Of a stretch of 7,582 nt of DNA, positions 1 through 5,598 are shown in pieces. Positions within the stretch are counted from its first letter, which is position 1. Each line of letters begins with the position of its first letter. The notes under the pieces were generated by a model. It was not told the DNA's origin, ran no database searches, and was given only the letters and a program-made list of their open reading frames with translations. This DNA is from JANXQE01 sp035294005 (lineage in GTDB: Bacteria > Verrucomicrobiota > Verrucomicrobiia > Limisphaerales > UBA8199): contig DATGLT010000024.1 of NCBI GenBank assembly GCA_035294005.1, positions 1 through 7,582 on the forward strand, given 5' to 3'. The translations under genes were made by a program, and so were the position numbers.

Positions 1-190
1 CCGCGTTCGCAAAACAACGTTTAAGCAGGCAGTCAATGAAACGCTGCGCCGTGGCCTGCAGGAGATGCTTAGCCGGCCGAAGAGCAACTCCTTTCGAACC
101 GTACCTGCCGATATGGGCACATTTGCGCATCTGAATTATGACAACATAGGGGAGTTGATGGAAGTCGCGAAGAGAGCCAACGGCCGCTGA
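1..190 (+). CDS. VapB-type antitoxin, C-terminal part (5' end outside window)
   Basis: The frame is open from base 2 to the TGA at 188-190 and gives about 62 residues. The start of the fragment, RKTTFKQAVNETLRRGL, resembles the second helix of short ribbon-helix-helix VapB/DUF2191 antitoxins. The tail contains FRTVPADMG and ends in LMEVAKRANGR, like the toxin-binding segment of that family. The DNA-binding N-terminal strand lies beyond the left edge. VapB proteins neutralise a PIN-domain RNase (VapC) and repress their own operon. Here the stop codon runs into the expected start of VapC, but the toxin is cut off after a few codons, so this may be an orphan antitoxin. The family call rests on pattern recognition of the fragment only. 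Confidence 0.7.
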   Translation, partial: RVRKTTFKQAVNETLRRGLQEMLSRPKSNSFRTVPADMGTFAHLNYDNIGELMEVAKRANGR

Positions 191-207
191 TCCTGGTCGA
201 TGCCAAC
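187..207 (+). pseudogene. Remnant of a vapC (PIN-domain toxin) start
   Basis: Overlapping the antitoxin stop, CTG ATC CTG GTC GAT GCC AAC reads LILVDAN, which matches the usual VapC opening (M)ILVDAN with the first PIN-domain aspartate. Normal VapC continues with a hydrophobic stretch such as LLIYA. Here the frame goes directly to KERNPAQQPKSSREIHAG and then to residues with no PIN character. The ATG that would overlap as ATGA is CTGA. Frame 1 stays open to about 417, but I recognise nothing in it. The likeliest reading is a toxin gene deleted after its first strand, with unrelated DNA joined at about base 208. Confidence 0.55.
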
Positions 208-394
208 AAGGAACGCAATCCCGCCCAGCAGCCCAAGTCCTCGCGAGAGATTCACGCTGGTCGCACGATAAGGTTAATACTCGTTTCCGAGCATGACTGT
301 TACAAAAGGCTCGGCTCTGACAAAGCTGTGTTTTGGATGAGTGGTTATGTAGTATGTCGCCGCTACCCGGTTCGGGCTTGCATCGGAAGCAATC
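208..394. other. Intergenic segment between vapC remnant and SGNH gene
   Basis: No recognisable gene lies here. The minus-strand frame covering 274-552 largely overlaps the start of the SGNH gene and shows no family features, so I treat it as a shadow. I found no convincing -35/-10 pair: TAGTAT at 350-355 resembles a -10, but no suitable -35 lies 16-18 bases upstream. The only useful signal is GGAAG at 385-389, five bases before the ATG at 395, a moderate ribosome binding site. Confidence 0.5.
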
Positions 395-2311
395 ATGAAA
401 GCGACTCCACGGCATAAGCCAGGGCTCCGGCGGCTTTGCGCCACTGTTGTCTGCTCGCTTGTCTTGTTGGCGGCTCGACTCGGCGTTTCGGAAACAAATG
501 ATTTCCCATTCGTGCCTCCCTGCCGGGCGTTAGTCGCTGCCGCCATTACCAATCATTTCCCCGGTCTGGGTTTTGATGAGCCGATTGAGACAAACGCTCT
601 AAACCCGGGGGATTCAGCCACGATTCTGGCAACTCAGTTTGAGAAAGGCGGCCGTCGCGAGCAATGGGTGATCTTGCTTCAAGTCGTTGCGCCAACCGAA
701 CGCGAACAAGCTTCCAAACCGGCCCAGCCCAGGACCATTTACACTTCTCTTGGCCACAAGCTTGAATTCACCTCCGCGCGCACTTTCGTCAGCGTTCGCA
801 CGATTGGTCCCTTTTTGGCCGGCGGTTCCGATCGCAACCCGCCTCGAACTGAAGACGAGAGCGCCCGCATTGCCTTGGACACTGGTTTTCTGAGCGTGGG
901 ATTTGACCGCGCAGCTGCCGCCGGTCACCGCGTGGTTCAAATTGGGCGCGAGTTGAAGGCGGAGGCCGCGTTTGACATCGGGTATAAACCGCTTTCCAAA
1001 GCTCAAATCGCGGAGGGAGAAAAATTTGCGGCCCGCTATCATATAACTCCAGAGGAGGAACGCGCCATGGCGGGAATCAGCCCCGCGTTGGAGGGATTTT
1101 TTGGCCTGGCGGCGCAGACTCCTGCTTTAAATAAAATACTGTTCAAAATCTTCGACGCACCTTCTGCTTTGTCCCTCTTGAGCAAAGGCCGGCTGCCAAA
1201 GATTGGAATCCAGACGGGGTTGTATGACGCAAGACCCGGCGACCCCAAAGAATGGCATTTACCCACGAATTCGACGCTTTACAGCCTTCCGTCGGCGGTG
1301 ATGGTCAATCAGGACCCCGGATTGTATTTGGACGCGATGGTGACGGCGCCGTATCCGCCTTTTCGGATTACCGGCGGCGTCATCTATTTGCGGGCGATCA
1401 ATCCCGTCGACCATGAAAAGTGTTTAACCCTCTACCTGTTGGGCGCGCGGCGGGGCACCGGTCCTGCGAATAAAGGAGTGGATGCGGTACGGGTGGCTGA
1501 GCGTCCGTCTTCTCCCAGCGCCGCGGCCAAACCCGGCTCCCCCTGCGATCATATCGTCATGATTGGCGCAAGCGTCACACATGGTTTTACAGCGTCGGAG
1601 CCCCTTGGCGGGAGAGAAACAGGTCGCTATGAGCTCAGCCAATACTTGGACGCTGCGCTGAAGTTTCCTCATCGGCCGATCAGCAATTTTGGCAATTCCC
1701 TTTTCTTTATGCAGGCCGACGCGTTGGGCGAACAACAAATCCAGATGGCGCTCGACGCAAAGCCGACGCTGGTGGTCGGGATCGATTTTCTATTCTGGTT
1801 TTGCTATGGAAGAGGTTTTGATGAACCCGGGCGTCTGCAACACTTCGAACAAGGCCTCGAATTGCTCGATGCGTTCCAATGTCCTTTAATGCTTGGAGAT
1901 ATTCCAGACGACGCCGCCGCCGCCGATGGAATACTGAGCAGGGACGAACTACCCAGCTCCGAAACGTTGGCTGCCGCCAATCGGCGCCTGAAAGAGTGGG
2001 CGGCAAAGCATCCCGCTGTTGTGGTATTACCGCTGGCAAAATTCATCAAGACCGCCATGGCCGACCAGGCGCTCGCCGTTCATGGTTTCCTTCTGCCCGC
2101 GGGGAAAACGCGCGCGCTGATTCAAGACGACAAACTCCACCCCACGGCCCGGGGCTGCGCCGTGCTGGCCCTGGCAATTCTTGACGCTTTTCAGGCGAGC
2201 CAGCCTGGCCTGGCCGAGAGCGGCATCTGCTGGAATGCGGACACGGTGCTCGATACTGCCCTCGACCGATCACAAAGGACGCAGCCCGACGACCCCGCGC
2301 GGAGTGACTGA
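395..2311 (+). CDS. Secreted SGNH/GDSL-like hydrolase with unknown N-terminal region
   Basis: 638 residues. A basic N-terminus (KATPRHKPGLRR) and a hydrophobic stretch at about 15-30 indicate a Sec signal peptide; no good lipobox is seen. Residues about 40-380 match no family I know; 288-350 look beta-rich. After a Pro/Ser/Ala linker (about 369-383), residues 386-600 look like an SGNH fold. HIVMIGASVTHG supplies block I with Ser393 as candidate nucleophile, NFGNS (431-435) fits block II, VVGIDFLFW (461-468) sits where block III is expected, and DDKLHP (578-583) gives the Asp579/His582 pair of block V. Block III lacks the usual Asn of GxND, so the oxyanion hole may be altered. Such enzymes hydrolyse esters, often on polysaccharides or lipids; the substrate cannot be told. 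GGAAG at 385-389 supports the start. The neighbours are unrelated, so it is probably transcribed alone. Confidence 0.75.
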   Translation: MKATPRHKPGLRRLCATVVCSLVLLAARLGVSETNDFPFVPPCRALVAAAITNHFPGLGFDEPIETNALNPGDSATILATQFEKGGRREQWVILLQVVAPTEREQASKPAQPRTIYTSLGHKLEFTSARTFVSVRTIGPFLAGGSDRNPPRTEDESARIALDTGFLSVGFDRAAAAGHRVVQIGRELKAEAAFDIGYKPLSKAQIAEGEKFAARYHITPEEERAMAGISPALEGFFGLAAQTPALNKILFKIFDAPSALSLLSKGRLPKIGIQTGLYDARPGDPKEWHLPTNSTLYSLPSAVMVNQDPGLYLDAMVTAPYPPFRITGGVIYLRAINPVDHEKCLTLYLLGARRGTGPANKGVDAVRVAERPSSPSAAAKPGSPCDHIVMIGASVTHGFTASEPLGGRETGRYELSQYLDAALKFPHRPISNFGNSLFFMQADALGEQQIQMALDAKPTLVVGIDFLFWFCYGRGFDEPGRLQHFEQGLELLDAFQCPLMLGDIPDDAAAADGILSRDELPSSETLAAANRRLKEWAAKHPAVVVLPLAKFIKTAMADQALAVHGFLLPAGKTRALIQDDKLHPTARGCAVLALAILDAFQASQPGLAESGICWNADTVLDTALDRSQRTQPDDPARSD

Positions 2312-2594
2312 GCCAAAGTAGCTCGTCTTCAGGGTGAACAAAGAGTGCGCCAGCAGTCAATGAAGTGACCAGCCGCTGATCACAAGTGAACGCCCGCTGG
2401 TCATTGAGCGCGGTCCCCGCGTATTGGAAAGCTCGCTTATGCAGTGTTTTCGGGCCTGGAGAGGTAACCACCGTTGGCACACGTCCAGCTAAGATCAACC
2501 CGCAGGCTGACGATGGCAATCAGGTATCAGAAGAGTGTGATGAAAAAGTTCCGGACCGATAAACCAGCAGGAGAGCAGGTCCCGGCGCCTGCAT
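2312..2594. other. Non-coding gap upstream of the receiver genes
   Basis: About 290 bases without a credible gene. The left third holds a two-unit tandem repeat with a nested dyad (2363-2404) and a small GC hairpin at 2409-2421 (CGCGG, loop TCC, CCGCG). No run of T follows either, so they are poor intrinsic terminators for the SGNH gene and could equally be protein-binding sites. Nothing stands out in 2422-2594 apart from AGGAG at 2569-2573, which is too far from the ATG at 2593 to act as its ribosome binding site. I saw no clear promoter. Confidence 0.5.
2363..2404. repeat. Two adjacent 21-nt imperfect tandem repeats with a nested dyad
   Basis: Units 2363-2383 and 2384-2404 are directly adjacent. 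Both begin AAGTGA and share CCGCTG and TCA, matching at 16 of 21 positions by eye. Across them, TGACCAGC at 2366-2373 is the exact reverse complement of GCTGGTCA at 2396-2403, and inside these lie TCAC (2380-2383) and GTGA (2386-2389). A spacing of 21 bp is two helical turns, so both units would face the same side of the DNA, as at tandem regulator sites. A regulatory role for the receiver genes is only inference. Confidence 0.5.
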
Positions 2595-2598
2595 GAGG
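2595..2598 (+). promoter_or_regulatory. Ribosome binding site deciding the first receiver start
   Basis: GAGG ends six bases before the ATG at 2605. The upstream in-frame ATG at 2593 has its nearest purine-rich site (AGGAG, 2569-2573) 19 bases away. This favours 2605 over 2593. Confidence 0.6.
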
Positions 2599-2604
2599 CG
2601 TGCT

Positions 2605-3114
2605 ATGACAGAGAGAATTCTTTTAGTCGATGACGAGAAATCGATCCGAGAAGCCCTGAGCAAGGTGCTGCGGGGGGAGAATTACGAAGTCCTGCTGGCG
2701 GAGACCGGGAAAGAGGCGATGGACCGGTATGGAACAGGCCGAATCGACCTGCTGTTGCTGGATCTCAACCTGCCGGGCGGCAATGGCTGGGCCACCCTGG
2801 AATGGCTGGCGAAGGTCAATCCTTTGCTGCCCGTCGTGATCATCACTGGCCGGGCGGACCAACGCGAACTGGCCCAAAAATCCGGGGCGGATGCGCTAAT
2901 GGAAAAGCCGTTGAACGTCCCCTTGCTGTTGCAAACGATTCGCGAACTGCTGGATGAGCCGATGGAAATCCGAGCACAGCGCGCCAATCGGCGCTCTTCT
3001 GGATTCCGATTTGTCCCCTGTGACGAGCGGTTATTTCGCCAAATGCTGAACGACCGCTTTACTGTGCCCTGCCCGTTGACCGAGCGTGAGTGGCACCTCG
3101 CAGGAAAACATTAG
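2605..3114 (+). CDS. Stand-alone response regulator (CheY-like receiver with C-terminal tail)
   Basis: 169 residues from the chosen start (MTERILLVDDEK). This is a full receiver domain: acidic pair Asp9/Asp10, phospho-acceptor Asp53 in LLLLDLNLP, Thr81 in IITGR and Lys101 in MEKP. It would take phosphate from a histidine kinase and signal by protein contact. A tail of about 50 residues follows (FRFVPCDERLFRQML, then a Pro/Cys-rich end) and shows no DNA-binding or enzymatic domain. The start at 2605 is preferred because of GAGG six bases upstream, and because it puts the active residues at the same numbers as in the paralogue next door. The gene ends 36 bases before that paralogue, so they are probably co-transcribed. 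No kinase is adjacent; the kinase at 5595 has its own OmpR-type partner. Confidence 0.88.
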   Translation: MTERILLVDDEKSIREALSKVLRGENYEVLLAETGKEAMDRYGTGRIDLLLLDLNLPGGNGWATLEWLAKVNPLLPVVIITGRADQRELAQKSGADALMEKPLNVPLLLQTIRELLDEPMEIRAQRANRRSSGFRFVPCDERLFRQMLNDRFTVPCPLTEREWHLAGKH

Positions 3115-3139
3115 ACCCCTATGAAAGCAAGAATTCGAC

Positions 3140-3143
3140 GAGG
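3140..3143 (+). promoter_or_regulatory. Ribosome binding site deciding the second receiver start
   Basis: GAGG ends seven bases before the ATG at 3151. The earlier in-frame ATG at 3121 has only AGGA at 3102-3105, fifteen bases away. This supports 3151. Confidence 0.55.
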
Positions 3144-3150
3144 CCAATCT

Positions 3151-3576
3151 ATGAGAAGGACAATCATGGTGCTGGACGATGACGAGCACATACGCCAATC
3201 GCTGCAGAAATTATTGAAAGCGGAAGGATACGACGTCGTGCTGACGGCCGAGGGCACGGGAGCGCTCGATGAATTGGTTCGCAATAAAGTCGACCTGCTG
3301 TTGTTGGACCTGAATCTCCCGAATGAGAGCGGCTGGGATATTTTCGAGCGGGTGACTTCGAGTAACCCACTCCTTCCCATCATCATTATCACCGGCAAGG
3401 CTAAGCAAAAAGAGGTCGCGGTTGCGGCCGGTGTTGGCGCTCTAATGCAAAAGCCGTTGGACATTCCCTTGCTCCTCAGGACCATCTCCGAACTGCTTGT
3501 CGAACCTGCGGAGATGCGCCTTAAACGCTTGATCGGAGCCGAGCACTCGACACGGTGCTTTCAAGTTTCACAGTAA
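3151..3576 (+). CDS. Second stand-alone response regulator, paralogue of the preceding gene
   Basis: 141 residues from MRRTIMVLDDDE. This is a receiver domain with acidic residues at the end of strand 1 (MVLDDDE), phospho-acceptor Asp53 in LLLLDLNLP, Thr81 in IITGK and Lys101 in MQKP. An ungapped alignment to the upstream receiver gives roughly 62 identities in 129 positions. Shared blocks include DLLLLDLNLP, NPLLP, IITG and PLLL plus TI.ELL.EP. The C-terminal tail is only about 20 residues, so the longer tail of the first protein is missing. The pair looks like an old tandem duplication that has since diverged. Using the ATG at 3121 would add ten basic residues (KARIRRGQS) and lacks a good ribosome binding site. 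No output domain is present, so it acts by protein contact or as a phosphate sink; its partner is unknown. Confidence 0.87.
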   Translation: MRRTIMVLDDDEHIRQSLQKLLKAEGYDVVLTAEGTGALDELVRNKVDLLLLDLNLPNESGWDIFERVTSSNPLLPIIIITGKAKQKEVAVAAGVGALMQKPLDIPLLLRTISELLVEPAEMRLKRLIGAEHSTRCFQVSQ

Positions 3577-3586
3577 CGGACCCGGC

Positions 3587-3601
3587 CCCGTTTAAGACGG
3601 G
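3587..3601 (+). terminator. Weak stem-loop after the receiver genes
   Basis: CCCGT at 3587-3591 pairs with ACGGG at 3597-3601 around a five-base loop, ten bases after the stop of the second receiver. The stem is GC-rich but only five pairs, and no T-run follows. It is at best a weak or factor-assisted terminator. Confidence 0.2.
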
Positions 3602-3641
3602 CAGTGTTGATCGGGGTGGGACTGAGCGGGCCATAGAAGAA

Positions 3642-3655
3642 TTAGAAATTTCTAA
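3642..3655. promoter_or_regulatory. Perfect 14-bp palindrome upstream of rubrerythrin
   Basis: TTAGAAATTTCTAA is a perfect palindrome 49 bases before the rubrerythrin ATG, in AT-rich DNA that contrasts with its GC-rich surroundings. Length, symmetry and location suit an operator for a dimeric repressor. Peroxide and iron regulators (PerR/Fur type) often use AT-rich dyads before rubrerythrin genes, but this sequence is not a clear match to their published boxes. A weak -35/-10 pair (TTGATC 3608-3613, CATAGA 3632-3637, 18-base spacer) would start transcription close to the palindrome; that promoter is tentative. Confidence 0.45.
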
Positions 3656-3704
3656 CTTTAGCTTAACGGTTTTCAAACGATCGGTGTGGCAGGTTGTGGG
3701 CATT

Positions 3705-4313
3705 ATGAAAAAACAATTCATCGGACTGATTGGCGCCGCCCTGATGGCGGCGGTTACTCCTGCCCAAGCCAAAGTTTCGCAGCAAACGCTCGACAATCTG
3801 AACGCGGCATTTCAGGGCGAGTCGAACGCGGCGCATCGGTATGAAGCCTTTGCAAAAAAGGCCGAGTCCGAAGGGCATAACCAGGCGGCGCGGCTCTTCC
3901 GGGCCGCGGCAAAAGCTGAATCCATTCACAAGGAAAACCACAAGCAGGCAATCCTGGCGCTGGGAGGGAAGATTAGAGATTTCAAGCTCGATGAATTGAA
4001 AGTCGCCACGACTGCGGAGAATCTCCAGGCCGCGATCAAGGGTGAGAGCTATGAGCGGGACACGATGTATCCCGATTTCCTGACGCAGGCCAAGGCCGAT
4101 GAGGCCAAGGAAGCCACCCGCACCTTCCTGTATGCCGAAAAGGCTGAAGCCGAGCACGCCAAACTGTACCAGCAAGCCCTGGACAATCTCGGGCAGCAAC
4201 AGGACGCACCGATTTACGTGTGCAAAGTATGCGGCTACACGACCATGAAATTGCCCGAGCGCAATTGTCCGAGCTGCCGTGAGTCGGTGAGCGAGTACGA
4301 GAAAATCAATTAG
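3705..4313 (+). CDS. rbr: Exported rubrerythrin (diiron and rubredoxin-like domains)
   Basis: 202 residues. MKKQFIGLIGAALMAAVTPAQA is a textbook Sec signal peptide with an AQA cleavage site, so the protein is predicted to be periplasmic. The ferritin-like four-helix part follows, with all seven diiron ligands in the expected order: Glu39 (GES), Glu72 and His75 (ESIH), Glu114 and Glu117 (GESYE), Glu148 and His151 (EAEH). The C-terminus has a rubredoxin-like Fe(Cys)4 site: Cys173/176 (CKVC) and Cys188/191 (CPSC). Rubrerythrins reduce hydrogen peroxide using electrons passed through the rubredoxin site. Most are cytoplasmic, so export is unusual. The longer frame from 3555 adds 50 residues without family character and would bury the signal peptide, so I reject it. 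The ribosome binding site is weak (GTGGG at 3696-3700). A DUF2231 gene follows after 26 bases and is probably in the same operon. Confidence 0.93.
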   Translation: MKKQFIGLIGAALMAAVTPAQAKVSQQTLDNLNAAFQGESNAAHRYEAFAKKAESEGHNQAARLFRAAAKAESIHKENHKQAILALGGKIRDFKLDELKVATTAENLQAAIKGESYERDTMYPDFLTQAKADEAKEATRTFLYAEKAEAEHAKLYQQALDNLGQQQDAPIYVCKVCGYTTMKLPERNCPSCRESVSEYEKIN

Positions 4314-4339
4314 GGCGCCGCTCGCGGCCGCTTTAAGAT

Positions 4340-4855
4340 ATGAATTTTTTGCCTAATCCTCTCCACCCGGCAGTGGTTCATTTCCCAATCGTTCTGCTGC
4401 TGGTGGGGGCGGTTGTCGCCCTGGCTGCAATCTTCGTGCGCAAGCACGGTGTCCCGGCGCTGGCTGCTGGCTTGCTGGTGTTGGGAGCGGTGGGCACCTG
4501 GGGCGCGGTGGAGTCTGGCGAATCTGATGGGGGACTCGTCGAGAACGCCGCGCCTCAGGTCAACGACCTGGTTGACGCGCACGAGACGTGGGCTAAACGG
4601 ACCCTGGCAATAAGTGTTTTAGCAGCGTTCGCCGCAGGAGGTTCAATGCTGACGGTGCGATGGCCACGGACTGCACGTACCGTGGCCGTCGTAGCCGCGC
4701 TTGCCTCTGTGGCTGCGGCTTACTGCGTGTATGAAACCGGTCACCGCGGTGGCGCGCTGGTGTATCGCCACGGTGCCGGGATCCAATTAGCGACATCACA
4801 ACCAACTCCCAATCCAACAGCGATTCGCGAGGTAAACGCGCGAGATGCCGATTAA
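4340..4855 (+). CDS. DUF2231 family inner-membrane protein
   Basis: 171 residues with four hydrophobic segments at about 12-33, 38-57, 86-105 and 112-131. The opening PNPLHPAVVHFPIVLL and the closing GGALVYRHGAG are hallmarks of DUF2231 membrane proteins, whose biochemical role is not established. His9, His14, His81 (DAHETWA) and His144 lie near the ends of the helices, where they could bind haem or metal; that is inference. A hydrophilic tail of about 20 residues follows. The gene starts 26 bases after the rubrerythrin stop with no visible Shine-Dalgarno, which suggests coupling or a leaderless-like start. The short gap contains GCCGC-TC-GCGGC (4317-4328), a small GC hairpin that could pause ribosomes or polymerase. 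The pairing with an exported rubrerythrin suggests a role in envelope redox or metal stress. Confidence 0.85.
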   Translation: MNFLPNPLHPAVVHFPIVLLLVGAVVALAAIFVRKHGVPALAAGLLVLGAVGTWGAVESGESDGGLVENAAPQVNDLVDAHETWAKRTLAISVLAAFAAGGSMLTVRWPRTARTVAVVAALASVAAAYCVYETGHRGGALVYRHGAGIQLATSQPTPNPTAIREVNARDAD

Positions 4856-4917
4856 TACTCTATGCTCGTTTGTCGCATATCCGGATCAGGCTTTTTGCCA
4901 GAGGATTCACCTGTGTT

Positions 4918-5598
4918 ATGAAACTTTTGCTGGCGGAAGATGATGCCAAGCTGTTGAGCCACCTCGCCGCCGGTCTTCGTGGTGCTGGACACGTTGTGGA
5001 TTGCGCCCAGGACGGGTCGGAAGCCCGCTGGGCAGTTGAGAACGGCTCGTACGAAGCACTGGTCCTGGACGTCATGATGCCGCAGGTGGATGGGGTGACT
5101 CTCGTGCGCGGCCTGCGCCGTCGAGGCATCACGGCTCCGGTTATCTTCGTTACCGCTCGTGGTGAGGTTCGAGACCGGGTCGCGGGACTCGATGCTGGGG
5201 CCGATGATTACCTCGTAAAACCGTTCTCTCTCGAGGAACTCTTGGCGAGGTTGCGCGCCTTGACTCGCCGAAATCGGGGCGAGGTCAACCAGGTAATACG
5301 TGTTGCGGACTTGGAATTGGACCTGTTGGCCCGTTCGGTGCGGCGCGGAGCCGAAGATATTGAACTGACGAATCGCGAGTTTGCTCTGCTGGAACTCCTG
5401 GCGCAGTCATCCCCGCGGACAGTTTCCAAAAGCGCTATCGTGGAGCGCGTGTGGGACCAGCATTTCGATGGCGGGACCAACGTCGTCAACGTCTACATCA
5501 ATTACCTGCGGTCGAAAATCGATCCACCAGGCCAACCCTCCCTGATTCGCACGGTGCGCGGGATCGGGTTTGCTCTGGCTCCGCGAGAGGCCACATGA
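4918..5598 (+). CDS. OmpR/PhoB-family response regulator (CusR-like)
   Basis: 226 residues from MKLLLAEDD. The receiver domain (1-115) has Asp8/Asp9, phospho-acceptor Asp51 in LVLDVMMP, Thr79 in FVTAR and Lys101 in LVKPF. A linker leads to a winged-helix DNA-binding domain (about 125-222) with ELTNREFALLELL, the recognition-helix region NVVNVYINYLRSKID and the wing IRTVRGIGF. This is the layout of transcriptional regulators such as CusR, CopR and QseB. An upstream TTG at 4870 would add 16 residues before the first beta strand, so ATG 4918 is preferred. AGAGGA at 4900-4905 is present but rather far (12 bases). The stop overlaps the kinase start as ATGA, so the two are translationally coupled. 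Its targets are unknown; palindromes at 3642, 7274 and 7296 are candidates only. Confidence 0.95.
   Translation: MKLLLAEDDAKLLSHLAAGLRGAGHVVDCAQDGSEARWAVENGSYEALVLDVMMPQVDGVTLVRGLRRRGITAPVIFVTARGEVRDRVAGLDAGADDYLVKPFSLEELLARLRALTRRNRGEVNQVIRVADLELDLLARSVRRGAEDIELTNREFALLELLAQSSPRTVSKSAIVERVWDQHFDGGTNVVNVYINYLRSKIDPPGQPSLIRTVRGIGFALAPREAT

Noticed and set aside
29..40. 12-base match GCAGTCAATGAA between 29-40 and the region near 2353-2364
   Set aside because: A shared 12-mer is expected by chance about once in a window of this size, and the flanks do not match.
208..394. Insertion sequence at the vapC break
   Set aside because: I found no transposase frame, no terminal inverted repeats and no target duplication around the joint.
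614..1042. Minus-strand frames across the SGNH gene, and similar ones at 2046-2519, 3663-4199 and 6288-6845
   Set aside because: They are opposite-strand shadows of GC-rich coding DNA: compositionally odd, without domains, and mostly overlapping well-supported genes.
2363..2421. Possible CRISPR array or origin iterons at the 21-nt repeat
   Set aside because: There are only two imperfect units, directly adjacent with no spacers, and no cas or replication genes nearby.
3555..3704. Upstream extension of the rubrerythrin frame from 3555
   Set aside because: It overlaps the end of the second receiver gene, shows no family character, spans the palindrome, and would place the signal peptide in the middle of the protein.
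4870..4917. TTG start for the OmpR-type regulator
   Set aside because: It adds 16 residues before the conserved first strand MKLLLAEDD; ATG 4918 gives the usual family length and numbering.
5451..5594. Upstream extension of the histidine kinase
   Set aside because: The added 48 residues lie inside the regulator's DNA-binding domain in another frame; the ATG in the ATGA overlap at 5595 begins directly with a membrane anchor.
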